Assembly (NCBI RefSeq): GCF_910591885.1 | Contig: NC_063275.1 | Coordinates: 24,788,501 to 24,852,500, forward strand | Length of the DNA: 64,000 nt | From: Bombus terrestris | Lineage: Eukaryota; Arthropoda; Insecta; Hymenoptera; Apidae | Direction of reading: 5' to 3' | Part shown: one piece after another, positions 28,253-39,994 of the stretch | How positions within the stretch are numbered: the stretch's first letter is position 1 | How the letters are laid out: each line of letters begins with the position of its first letter | The notes under the pieces: model-generated | The model's input: only the letters and a program-made list of their open reading frames with translations | Told to the model about the DNA's origin: nothing | Databases searched by the model: none | Made by a program: the position numbers and the translations under genes

Positions 28253-30030
28253 ATGGTTCATAAAACTAAAAAAAAATGTAATGATTTATTTGTGAAGGCG
28301 GGAAAAGAGAAGCCAGAAGTATTTGAAAGGGAGCAAGCTGATTATAAAGATCTTTCGAAAAAGTTTGTAAACATGAAAAATGACTATTCTAAACAATATG
28401 CGCACATATACTCTGCTAGACTTGCCGAATTAAGGGATGTTCTAACTCCGCGTGTTAAAGCTAAATGGGGTATGTTTATTAATTTTTCTTATATTACAAG
28501 GTTATGATCATATAATAGAAATATATATAAAATGGATCTTCTTATGGATAATATAATGCGCATAGTTTTCTTTCTCGCACAGGAAATGTTCCGATTGTCA
28601 AATTGGCCGATTTAGAAAATTTAGAAAACCAACAGTGCATAATAATTGGCACGTTGTATAAACACCAACAATGGAAACCATCAATTTTAAGGGAACTTAG
28701 TGAAGAACATCAGTTTAATGTTTCCTGTTCTAAACCAAATTATTGCTCAGAGAAAGATCAACCATTTCTAGAAGATGAAATGTTGCGAATTAAATTAGTA
28801 GGCGAGCAAGTTGATTTAAAGCAAATTGTTACCGGAGTTGTTTGTGCTGTATTAGGCAATGAAAATAGTGATGGCGCATTTACCGTAATTTTAATTCTAG
28901 AGAAGTATAATTGTTGTTACATTTTCCTTATGTTTAATATAATAGTGGTAATTCTATTTAGGTAAAGGATTGGTGTTTTCCTGGATGTGCACCAAAAGAA
29001 TCTTTAAAAGAATGCATATCACAAAAGAAGCTGGTGATAGTATCTGGATTAAATTTATCTAATAATTGTGACAGTTTAGGAATGTCCCTTTTTATGGAAT
29101 GGTTGTGTGGAATGGCTGGTAATGTAACGATACAAAAGGATAATGCTTCTATTGTTCGACTCATTATAGCAGGTAAATCACATTCGCTATTATAAAAATT
29201 ATATATAGTACTATAATTGTATAATACCTTATTGCCTTTATTAGGTAATACCATAAAAAGTAATGATACATCACAGGCTGCAACAGACATAGCTAAAGGA
29301 CTTGGAGAAGCAATAAAATCTGTAGATACATTCTTAAGTAATTTAGCAACATGTTGTTCTATTACTTTAATGCCAGGAGAACATGATCCCACTAATTCTA
29401 TGTTGCCTCAAAGACCATTTCATCCTTGTTTACTACCTAAATCATCTAGGTTTGTATATATTGAATTGTATAAACAAGTAATTACCACATTTTATTATGT
29501 ATACACAAATTTATTCTATTTCAATAACATAGACTTGAAAGCTTTAAAAGTACCACAAATCCATGGATTAGTAAAATTGAAGGACGAATAATAACTGGTA
29601 CTAGTGGTCAATCAATTCAGGACATCATTAAAGTAGCAGGTGAAACTGGTATTTCAGCTCTTGAATGGCTAGAAAAAACCTTATTATGGAGACATATATG
29701 TCCAACTGCTCCAGACACACTATTAGCTTGCCCATACTACAAGAAAGATTTGTTTATTATGGAAACATGTCCAGATATATATTTTGTGGGAAATACAGAC
29801 AAATTTGAAACGAAATTGTGGAAAGGTTTGTGCCTCGTTGTAAAATATTGTAGCAGAATAAAAGCTACGATTTATACTAAAATAAAAAGCGATTAATAAT
29901 TTAATTTTTAGGTGATGAAAATCAAATTGTTAGGCTAATATCTGTTCCACGTTTTGATACGAGTCAGACTGCTGTAATAGTAAATTTAGAGAATTTAGAT
30001 ACCCAATATATTTCCTTTAGTAATATTTAA
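28253..30030 (+). CDS. PolD2: DNA polymerase delta subunit 2 (p50)
   Basis: Regulatory B-subunit of replicative DNA polymerase delta, which bridges the catalytic subunit to the other accessory subunits in the nucleus. Six coding exons join in frame: 28253-28469, 28583-28884, 28962-29172, 29245-29449, 29533-29825 and 29912-30030, giving 448 residues, about the length usual for the family. The N-terminus carries the family block KQYAHIYSARL. The OB-fold segment includes GTLYKHQQWKPSILREL and EDEMLRIKLVGE. The inactive calcineurin-like phosphoesterase domain includes VSGLNL, LMPGEHDPTN, HPCLLP, GTSGQS, CPTAPDTL and YFVGNT. All introns have GT/AG ends and are 60-115 bases long. The start is the first ATG before the conserved block. 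A poly(A) signal AATAAA lies at 30137-30142. It converges with nsl1 on the opposite strand. Confidence 0.96.
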
Positions 30031-31437
30031 ATGAATCTTAGTCTTTCAACTGTGAGGATATTAAGAATATTAACTGTGTATATTTTAATTATGATTCAGT
30101 ATAAATTTTATATGAACATATATGTAAGATTTTTCAAATAAAATTTAAATATTATTAAAAAATAACAAGATTGTGCAGAAACACACATTTATTTTAATCC
30201 TGTTTATTTTATATTCATGATGTGATAAATTAAATTTCATTTAACATTTTGATATAATTTGTGATATTAATCAACACATAAATAGTAAAAGAAAAACATG
30301 TTCTATTATTACCTGTTTATTTTCATTCAAAATGTGATGTACAAAATCTAAGCGCATGACTTTTAAATATAGATAGTACGTTTGACTAAATATAAAATAT
30401 GTAATAAGAGAGAAATTACATATAATATCACAGATTATTAAAAGATTATGAAATCACAGTGACGTAAGATTTTGAACATGTAACTTAAACATGAATTCAT
30501 GCTTTATATAAATTATAAATATGAACATAACAGTCAAAATACAGGGTACAGTTGTTTCTTAATAACAAAATATTATACGTCGTTTACTTTTAGTACTTCA
30601 TTTCTTTATAAAAACTAAAATTTAATAAATATATCAACCTTCTGTAGTTCCATTTTCTTACCTGTAGATAACACAAAATCACGTAAAATACATAAATTAA
30701 ATGTAAATGATCATATACATGTCCTTTTAAAATTTAATAGGTAAACTGCTTTTGACTGTTATATGAGATGCAAAAATTATGAAATCACTTGAAGAAATGA
30801 TAAACAACATAAGAGAAGTCAAATATAGAAATATAACGATGTACACAATATAGACATATATACAATACATTATTATGTGTGTTCGTAGTAGTTGAATTTT
30901 TGTCGAATGGATGCAATTATTGTACAATGAACATCGCTTCGTCGTAACTAGAAAAAATATACAACATCGAAAGATAATGCTACAGAACATTTTACTTGGC
31001 ACTTTTATTTAACGTAAGAATTTGATTATAATATAAATACACTTTTTTATTTTTGTCTTTTTTTTTTTAATATAAAATCGTCTATTTCTGGTCATATGAG
31101 ATTCTAACTGTTGAAGGATCATATCCTATATTATCGGTTATAACAATGAAAGAAAAATATAACAATATCCTTATTCTAAATAAAAAGATGGTAGTCCCGT
31201 ACAATTCTAATGCTTTGGCCGAAATAGCAATACTTAAAAAGCAATTATTAAGGTTTCCCATTAATTTAAGCAGAATGAAGTTATAAAATTTATATTTATA
31301 ATACACTTTACAGATTCATAATACCATTAACTTAAGGTGCATGTTACATGACCGACAGGTATATATAACAATTGACAGGTAGCTTCTGCATATAGTAACG
31401 ACGACGTAGACATACTGTATGTATTAAAGACTTTATC
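30031..31437. other. Shared 3' intergenic region of PolD2 and nsl1
   Basis: AT-rich sequence between two convergent stop codons. The left end is the PolD2 3' UTR with a poly(A) signal at 30137-30142. The right end should be the nsl1 3' UTR, for which several TTTATT words (AATAAA on the minus strand) are possible signals. No gene or structured RNA was seen. Confidence 0.6.
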
Positions 31438-34400
31438 CTATCTTTTAGCCGTTGGACGTATTCGTTCCTTTTCAGTATCCCTATCGTCAGCTACTGTCCA
31501 TTCAGGATCATTGGGATCCTCACCCTCTACGTCACAACAAGCTGATTCTGTCGAATCTGATTCTGGAGAATCCATTTCCCCATCCTAGAAACGAAATATT
31601 AACGTCTACCTAAATAGTTATGAAAAACTATTTTTTCCAACGGTTATTCTGCATATATTACAAAAACTATATTTAAATGTACAAGCTTGTAAGAGCTGAA
31701 AAAAACAATCAGCAGGCTAATTCGTCAAAATATTCTAATGCTTATAAAACTCATGTAAACGCAATGCAGTCTCTCTTAAATATTACTAAAATCTGAAATA
31801 TGCGATAAAAATAAAATCAATTGTATTTAAAATAGGAAGCATCAAATGACACTGCTTACCAGGGATAGCCTCGAGGAGCCATGAAAGTTGGCTCAAAGTT
31901 TATATTAATAATCAGTACGAGCATTCAGATATTTCTTTCATAATAAAAAGTTCTGGTAATTAACACTCAAATATTTAATACAAACACAGTGTACGTACAT
32001 CGTCCGCTTTTTCTTCATCACGGGAACAAAGAGATGCTGAAGAAGCTTGCCAATGCCCATCTGGCATCACTTCCAGCATTTTGTCATATACTTCTTCGGA
32101 TAATGGAAATATCCTTGGTTCATACGGCAAAATCTAGCGAAAAACAGTATACAATTCTTTTTAAATATTCTGTTTTGTATTTAAAAATGTACTTTAATCG
32201 GATCAAAAAATAATACCTCATTTTCATCTTCATTTACCGAAGTACCGGTGTCGTCTTTCCCTACTCTTAACATAGGTGCAGTACGACGCCGTAAAGCATT
32301 TTGCAAAGCAGATGATCGATGCAAGTTATCAGAGTTATGTTGATGTTCTGATTCTTGAACTTGTGGAGTTGCAGGAGGTGACGTAATTGGTGACATCATG
32401 TCTCCACCAAAATCACTTGCGTGTGGAGACATAGGATCTAACGATTGAGAAATAATTTATAAATTATCTGAACACGAGAAGATTAATTGTAGGTAATTTC
32501 AATATTTTAATTTCGATATTTAAATTAACATGTTGATGCCAGCGCCGATATTCATGATTTTCTCCGTGGGGCGGCGCTGGGTCACTACCTATTTTGTGAA
32601 ATACATGCGTCACCCATTGCCACCCCTCGGGACGGACACGTGTGACCCGCCGATGGGGCACGCCGCCTCACGGAACAGGCACGTGCGACCCGTTGATGGG
32701 TCGCGCCGGCGTCAACGTGTTAAGTAAATTATAATATACAATTACCTGGTGTATTCGCACCACTATCTGCTCGACTATCTGTCCTACGATTATGTCGAAT
32801 ACGAGACTGATGTGGCATATTCATATACGTCATAAAACGTTTGTTTTCTTCTCGTTCGCTTCGTTCATGTCTTAAAGCTATAGTTTCGTCTGACATATCT
32901 TCGAACTAAAGATAATATACAGATACATTTAATCTCGCTGGTGTAAAATTATTTAAAATTTTATACTCCTGTAATTAGATGTACTTACATCACTGTCTTG
33001 ACTAGGCCTATGCATAACACCATTTTTAATATCCAACTTTGAAGGCTCTTCGCATAACCTCCACCTTGGAGAAAAAAAGAAACATAGTGTAATACTAATA
33101 ACTACCCACTTGAGATACAAAAATGTATTCAGTATAAAATGTTACTTACTTCGGTGTTAATATTTCTTTGTATTGTAACTTTTCAAGCCTAGTTGAAGCA
33201 GCTACACTATATGGTATAACTATATTATCAATATCGTACGAATTTTGCCTCAATCGTCTGAAGCAAAAAAATTTTAACAATTTTAATTATATGTTTAATG
33301 TATATCTTTTTTAATAAATGTAATTAATAATACTGACCCATGAGAATTCTTTTCTTTAACTATGTTCTTCTCTGTAGTAGACGCAATAGTGTGATGTAAA
33401 GGAGAAGGCACTGGAGATGAATGCTTACTAGAGCTGGAAAGTGCACTAATATCATCATCATCTTCAGTTGTCAGTTTCTGTACCCTCTTCCTACTTAAAC
33501 CATGAACGCTTCTATCATGACCAAGCCTGTTTCTTTTTCCTTTTAGCATTTTCTTCTTAATTCCTACATAAAGAATATCAACAAACAAAGATTAAAAAGA
33601 CTAGAAAAGAATTTTTTACTACACGATTACATGATGCAACATGTTACACACTTGCGGTAAGAATACTTGACGATGATTTTTTTAACCGAGCTGCATATTT
33701 TGCTCTGTGCCCTGGAAGTTTCTTATTTCTCCTTTCATTGGTATCTTTATCTTTTAAACGTGTGATCCGTAAATTTCCCCTTAACATTTTTTGTTGCCAT
33801 TCCACTGTTTTCATGATAGCATCAAGATGAGTTCCCTGCGTGATTTCTGCATAACCAAAGGTTTCACAGATTAATGTAGATTCTCAAAAACCTTATGCTA
33901 CACATCATAACAAATTACATCTTCTTATCAAGGTATGTACATATACAAAAATAATGTTTTACCATCAGGAAATGACAAAACAGGATGAAAACTAGGATCC
34001 ACAAGTGCAACCCTTTCTTGTACAGACATTTGTTCAATTGGTTCTTGCGGTTGCATTGGATCTAATCTTCCAGTGCATAAAGCACATGGTGGTAATACAC
34101 GATCGCAGTTGCATCTTACAGTTGATGCTTTTGCAGCACGCTTTGAGACTTCGTGTAACTTATCTAGTTGTAATAATTTCCTCTTCCTGTAAAAACTCCA
34201 GACAAAGGGCCGAGTCCTACTAGCAGGTAATTCACCTTCTGGTGAATTATAACGTCCTGTAGAACCTGGTAAAACACCACTATAGCCATTCACTGTTTCT
34301 GCATTATCAAGTATCACTAAACCCTTGTTAGCTCTAATATGCCGTTGCAATTCATTATGCTGTCTAATCCTATATTCCAAATCCGATATTTGTGCCTGCA

Positions 34401-36452
34401 GCCACGTCCATCTTGCTGCTACACCTGCACGATCTTGAGCATACCTCCATGCTGCCCGTTTTGATCTACAAGTATTGTATAAAAACATAAGAAATAAATT
34501 AGTAAATAAATACTAACCGACTAAGTAACAATCGATATTTTTTTTTTAATATTTTATCAATTAATTTACATTCAGTACAATTGTATGTATTGAAAATATT
34601 TGAAATATTACTACAAATATTGAAACAACATATACCTATTGTTTTGTTTATGTTTATTATCTATTTATTTCTACTACATTTAATAATTATTTTTAGTAGT
34701 AATGTACATAAACTTGCCATACTAAGCAACATAATAGTCAAACAAAATTTATCTAAACCGGCCCAAAATATTGTTCGGTTTTCAGTTTTTTATAAACTCA
34801 AATACGTGTTAAAAACAAAGAAATTTAAAGGAATACTAAGATAACGGTACTAAATTTTGCATTACAAAATTACTCTCTAGGAAATAAAATGTACAAAATT
34901 ATTTTAAATTCACAAATTCCATTCTATTAAAACTATAGAGAAAATAGAATGGTCCCACATCTAAACATGGATTTTTTTTGATAAAGGAAATTAAAACTTA
35001 CATAGATATTCTTTGTTGATGTGGATTGTTAAATGACTGCATTTCATCACAACTTTCTCCACCACTACTTGATGCAGTACAATCAGAGTCAAGATTAGAT
35101 TCCACAATATGTAATTGCGAGGCTAAAGGTCCTGCCACACTTTCTACTTCTTCCCCTCTAACTTTAACTTGAGGTGTACCAAACACTGACTGACGGTTAC
35201 TATTATTACCAGAAGTACTACCCAAATTGTCACGCGATCCATCACCAAAATAACGGCAACACAATCGCTGACGATTCACACTATTGCTCTGGGCAACACA
35301 CATTTTCTCAACTTTTTGCAAAAATGAACTCAAACTACTACTAATCTCAGGAAAGTTTTTAACATTAGACTTAGAACTGATATTAACCAATTCTTGAAAA
35401 AGATATTTTTTCACTCCATGATGAGCAAGCTCAAGAACTCCAGTGTTTTCTTCAGCAACATGCCTGCCTATTATTCTTGCTTGAAGCTTCCTCAGTCTTC
35501 TTAATAAAAATGCACATTTTCTTTCACTCTCGTGTTGTTTTTGGGCAACAATATCTTGCTGTAACTTTAAGGTGTTGACTTTTTGTTGGTCCACTGCATC
35601 AGCAATATTGCAAATACTCATAACATCAACATCAAGTAAATCTCTTTCAAAGGAAGGAAATCCTTCTTCAGGCATAGAAAACATTTCAACTCCATCCACA
35701 GTGCTTTGCGCTGGTTCATTACTACCTGTAGATATATTTTCTGCATTTTCCACACCTTCAATAGATTTAATAACTTGTAAAATCTCCTCAACATTCTGTC
35801 CAATATCACCAACATTGCTCATGTTACATTGTTCATTATCCGCAGTTATATCTGTACCAAAGGCCATTATTTGATCCACATCCAGACTTTTATTATCTCC
35901 TACTGTTTCTGAGCCTACCAAAGGCAAATCTGCGCTTGATTTCAAAAATCCCATATTGTCCGCTTGATCACCCATAGATGGGTCGTTCATTATAGTATCA
36001 GTCACCTTTTTTCCTGGACTGCCCGTAATGTCCAGTTGTTCACAGTCCTGTTTTATTAATGCCTTCTTTGTAATCAAGTCAGATCCGTGCGTAAACGTAG
36101 ACAAACTATCAAGATCATTGGCATATTTCGAGTTGATGACATCACGAATGAGGTCTTTGGATATACCATGTAAGCACTGTTCATCAATCTTTGATGGTTG
36201 GACGTTTGCAGAAACAACAAATTTCGCCAGAATTTCACGATTCTGGCACAACTGTGTAGCCTGCTCTGGGGAAAGAAATCCACCAGCTGGAAGGGAAGGG
36301 AGCAAATTTTCAGGCTTTTGAGGACCACCTTCCGTCAGAGCAGGGGCCATCACTGCCACTGACACTGCCAGTGCTGCGGCCTCGACATCCAGAGGCTCCC
36401 ACGTGCGTACGCACCCACACCTACACTTCACATGTGCTGTTCTCACTCCCAT
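31438..36452 (-). CDS. nsl1: KAT8 regulatory NSL complex subunit 1 (NSL1/KANSL1)
   Basis: Scaffold of the non-specific-lethal complex, which binds the MOF/KAT8 acetyltransferase and directs histone H4 acetylation at housekeeping promoters. Ten coding exons on the minus strand join in frame: 36452-35002, 34465-33963, 33846-33652, 33563-33338, 33257-33150, 33064-32989, 32905-32746, 32437-32217, 32133-31999 and 31584-31438, giving 1073 residues. The first exon is a long low-complexity N-terminal region. It is followed by the conserved RWTWLQAQISDLEYRIRQ coiled segment, RANKG, the TSRTRP-like SRTRPFVWSF and a cysteine-rich CNCDRVLPPCALC. The C-terminal PEHE domain (about residues 790-900) has YDIDNIVIPYSVAAS, LEKLQYKEILTPKWR and FEDMSDETIALRHERSE. 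The start used is the most upstream in-frame ATG; a Met 34 codons downstream (MAPALTEGG) is an alternative. A MITE sits in the intron between 32746 and 32437. Confidence 0.93.
32525..32723. mobile_element. piggyBac-like MITE with TTAA target sites
   Basis: A 199-bp, strikingly GC- and CpG-rich block inside an otherwise AT-rich nsl1 intron. It is bounded by TTAA at 32525-32528 and 32720-32723. Just inside are inverted termini of about 18 bases (left CATGTTGATGCCAGCGCC; right, reversed, CACGTTGACGCCGGCGCG; 14 of 18 identical). Internal palindromic words include CGACCCGTTGATGGGTCG. There is no coding capacity. TTAA duplication is the signature of piggyBac-superfamily transposition, so a non-autonomous derivative is likely. 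No partner transposase was seen in the window. Confidence 0.75.
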
Positions 36453-37450
36453 TCATCCATTACTGATTTATTGTCCTGCACTTGTATTAACTATTGTTAT
36501 GCTTTGGAATAATTTCTTTCTTCTGTTTTATTTCCCTTTTGAACCTCGTACTCTTTCTTTATTCATTCCACATTTAATATTATGTTGTTTCAACAGTATT
36601 CTCCATCCTGTTTAATTTCTTCATTTCTGTGTTTCATTTGCGTGTTTTGGACCAACTCATAACCTTAATCTGCAAATAAATATACAAAAATAAATATTTA
36701 TAAGATTATATATATTATTATTTAGATTAAGATTATATATATATGTAACAATTACTTTGGCTTTCCGTTATTAAGATTAAGATACTCATTATAATACATC
36801 TAAGGAAGTATATTAAGACTAAAGAATTAAGACTAAATTTACTTAAATGTAAATAGCACATATTGAATAAATTAATAGTATCCATAACAGATGTATTTGT
36901 ATCTAACAAAATACTACGTTATTATATAAATCGCAAATTACACTATTTAATTTCCTTTTCAGTATTCATATGTTTATAAGGTACAAGCTGGCTGTCATTT
37001 GCCAAACGTTCAATAAAAAATATCAAATAAAAAATGCATAAATAAACAAGTCATTAGTAGTTAGTATCACGAATATCTAAAAATAGAAGCAATTTTAATG
37101 CATAATTAATTAGTATATGTACTAGTGATCAGCATCACGTGAAACAATTTTTATTTCGAAATATCGAAAGCAAGAGAGAAAGGCCACCGATACTTAATTT
37201 AATAAAGAAGCAAGTAAAACATAAAAATTCCGCTTACCTTGTACTCTTCGCTCGCAGAATAGGAAGCCCGTTGAAAATCGAAGATTCTTCAAACCGATAC
37301 TCCTCGGTGTGGCAACATCCAAACACGCGGAGTAAGCGAAGAGGAACGTCAGAAAAGCAAGATCGTTCTTCCCACGAAGATATATGTTCCAATATATGTC
37401 GAATCACAGTATTCGAGCGGTGAACTTCGAACGTAGAGTAAGCTGAGACG
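36453..37450 (-). other. Probable nsl1 5' UTR exons and intron
   Basis: On the minus strand a 3' splice site (AG at 36671-36670) opens a non-coding stretch leading to the nsl1 ATG. A strong 5' splice site, AAG then GTAAGC (GT at 37237-37236), closes a GC-richer upstream exon of undefined start, about 37239-37450. The leader contains a short upstream ATG frame of 8 codons shortly after the acceptor. The exon model is inferred from splice consensus only. Confidence 0.5.
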
Positions 37451-37792
37451 GTAAGCGGCTGCCGGCGAATAACGATATCAACGCGTTATTAAGAAATTGG
37501 AATGCGATGAAACAAAACGCTGCTACGCGTTTGTGAAAGAAAGTCCCGAACACTGTGTTGTTTGACGAAATAACGAAGGATAGAACGTTGAATAAAAGTG
37601 ATTAAGGAGGTAGGAAGGAAGCTTAATCGAAGGTAGAAATTTCCGGTCAGCACTATGATACGGAGTGTTGCACATAATTACACTAGATATCACTACCAAG
37701 TATACATGTCGTGAAGATTAATAACAGATATGCTTGCATCGTTTGACGCATTCCCACGTGATTACTCGTCGCGAAATATAGAAAACAACAGC

Positions 37793-37848
<56 letters not shown>

Positions 37849-37860
37849 CAGCGGTAGTAG

Positions 37861-37900
<40 letters not shown>

Positions 37901-37935
37901 GGTGGCGGCGGCGGTGGCGGCAGTAGCGGCAGCGT
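37793..37935. repeat. Composite (AGT)n-(AGC)n-(GGC)n microsatellite
   Basis: About 50 bases of AGT repeats grade into AGC repeats and then GGC-rich triplets. Because the unit is three bases, several frames stay open as poly-Ser, poly-Ala/Thr or poly-Cys/Tyr. None has other evidence of being coding. Confidence 0.9.
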
Positions 37936-38254
37936 TTCCTCGTCGTGGCACGGAATTGGAAAACAAAGATAAAAACATGCCGCACAACACCACCGCCGTC
38001 CTCGTCCTCAACAGAGGAGGCAGTTCTTTCTCGTCAGTTGCACGTCGTCTATTGCATAATGACGCGCAAGATTTGTATCCCCGGCAAAAGACACAGCTAT
38101 TATACGAATCACTTCGCGTATTCACCAATGTCCACGTACGCGAAAAACCTTTACACATACGACTTCCGCAGAGATGTCGAAGGCATCGAGAGGTATTATA
38201 TACACCAGAGGGAAAGGGAAAGAGAGTGAGAAAGAAAATGAGAAATGTACGTGT

Positions 38255-38336
38255 ATGTGCGTGCGTGCTTGCGCGCGCGCACGTATGTGTGTGCGTGCGT
38301 GTGTGTGTGTGTGTGTCAGAGAGAGAGAGAGAGAGC
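38255..38336. repeat. (GT)n and (GA)n microsatellite
   Basis: GTGC/GTGT repeats with an alternating GCGC stretch are followed by a GA run (about 38320-38334). Confidence 0.85.
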
Positions 38337-39820
38337 AAGGGAAAAAGTTAGAGCGAGATAGAAAACACGAAACAGAGAAAGATAGAAGACACTAACGTGC
38401 TTCGCCTCGTGAATAGCGTAACCACGAGACGGTGCGTTAAACGCGGACGTAGGCGCGTTTACACGGTCGAGCTAACGTTCGGTACGTTAAAATGTAATTG
38501 AAGATAAAAACACGGGGAAAATGAGGCAAGCGGCTTCCTTCGCGGTACTCTCGTAGCGTACAATGGCGGAGCAAAAAACAGATTCGAAGGCAGCTTCTTT
38601 TGGCCAGTTTCCCCTTCTATAACGCTCACCTCGGTTCGGTGGCGCTCGACATAATCGCACATACACCCATCGAGATCCACGAATAATCGAGCGTTCCTTC
38701 AACACTTCACGCAACACGGCACGACTTTCATGCAACTCGCGTTCGGATATATAAATGTCCGTCACACCCAATGCACGATAATCCCTTACGATGATTCTCT
38801 TGTTAGAATTAACGCGCTTACTCCCTAACCGTTTCTGCGTCTCTTCTTGGTTATTAGTATATACGACGTTTCCGGTGATCCGAGAGTTTCCTTCCTTAAT
38901 TACGGACACCGACGTTGATTTTATGGTAAAAGTCACACGAGTAACGCGAGCTATTTATCAATAATATATAGGAAATTCGACCAACTTCGGTGTTACTGAA
39001 GCGGGATCGACCAATACTGCAGTGCTGCTGCCGGATGTGGCCTTCGTGCCACGCTGCCCAATCGGATTCATTTTCTATGTATAATGTCGGCGGTAAAGTC
39101 CAATTCGCAGCTCGATACCGTGAATGCTAACGAAAAACCCTAGATTCTGGTCGAGATACTTTTCCCGCTTCTTCCATATACTATAGCACACCTGCTGATA
39201 CACGTTAAATGCAAGCTCCTGTATACCGGAATTATGGCATCGCGTTTAAAACAATATAATGTTAATTCTTACACATATTTATGTGCAACTTCAATTAGTT
39301 ACGTATAATTAATTTGTCTTCTTAGTAGGAATCGTTCTTACATAATAAGAAAATTATAACGTAACTTGATAAATATACTATGTAGAATATTACAATAAAC
39401 AATACGTGATGTGTTGAAATGAACTACATTTATTTTCATTCTGATTCATAGCTATATATATTGTAGTAAACACTTGATACGTAATCAATTTTTTGCTTCG
39501 TAATGTTAAATTGTTATACAATACGAATAGATATTTTTTAATACGTGTTACCTTTTCTTTATCAATTTGGAACATACTTTTTAATATCCATTGGATAATA
39601 ATACATTATGTATATATAACGTATAATTTTTTTAAAGAATTACTGAGAATGTATAATAAGATAATAATTGTAAATCAACCGTTTAGCAATTATTATATAA
39701 GTTTTTCACAAAAATTGTTTTAAACGTAACAGACGATAAATTTACTATCTGTAAGTCATTGCGTAGATTTAAATATTTATATTGGTGTGTTATCGGTTTA
39801 ATTATCAGTAGGTTCGTTAG

Positions 39821-39830
39821 ATGGCGGCAT
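39821..39830 (+). promoter_or_regulatory. ATGGCGGC motif upstream of SGSM3
   Basis: An ATGGCGGC word lies about 170 bases before the start codon, like those near PolD2 and TAF1. It resembles YY1/Pho sites; function is inferred. Confidence 0.35.
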
Positions 39831-39994
39831 AAATATAATAGCTGAATAATAGTGTCAATACCGTGAACGTCGTGTATAGATTAATATTTTTTAAATACGA
39901 GGAATATAATAATATCATTAAAATAAAATAATGTAAACTAATAAATAAACAAATATATAAAAAACAATAAATAAATATTTAAAAGTTCTACAAA

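Larger units (their letters stand above)
37451..39994. other. Divergent intergenic region nsl1/SGSM3
   Basis: The region lies between two genes transcribed away from each other. It holds a composite trinucleotide microsatellite, a GT/GA microsatellite, a GC-richer stretch at about 38.4-39.15 kb and AT-rich DNA to the SGSM3 start. Long frames over the microsatellites are homopolymer artefacts. No gene is supported. Confidence 0.55.

Noticed and set aside
28926..28966. Possible extension of PolD2 exon 2 into the intron, as the frame stays open
   Set aside because: The conserved protein resumes precisely after the AG at 28960-28961, and the extension encodes non-conserved residues.
35572..35874. 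100-codon plus-strand frame opposite nsl1
   Set aside because: Antisense shadow of the long first nsl1 exon.
37718..38351. Frames of up to 206 codons with poly-Ser, poly-Thr or poly-Cys
   Set aside because: Triplet and dinucleotide microsatellites keep all frames open; no conserved segment.
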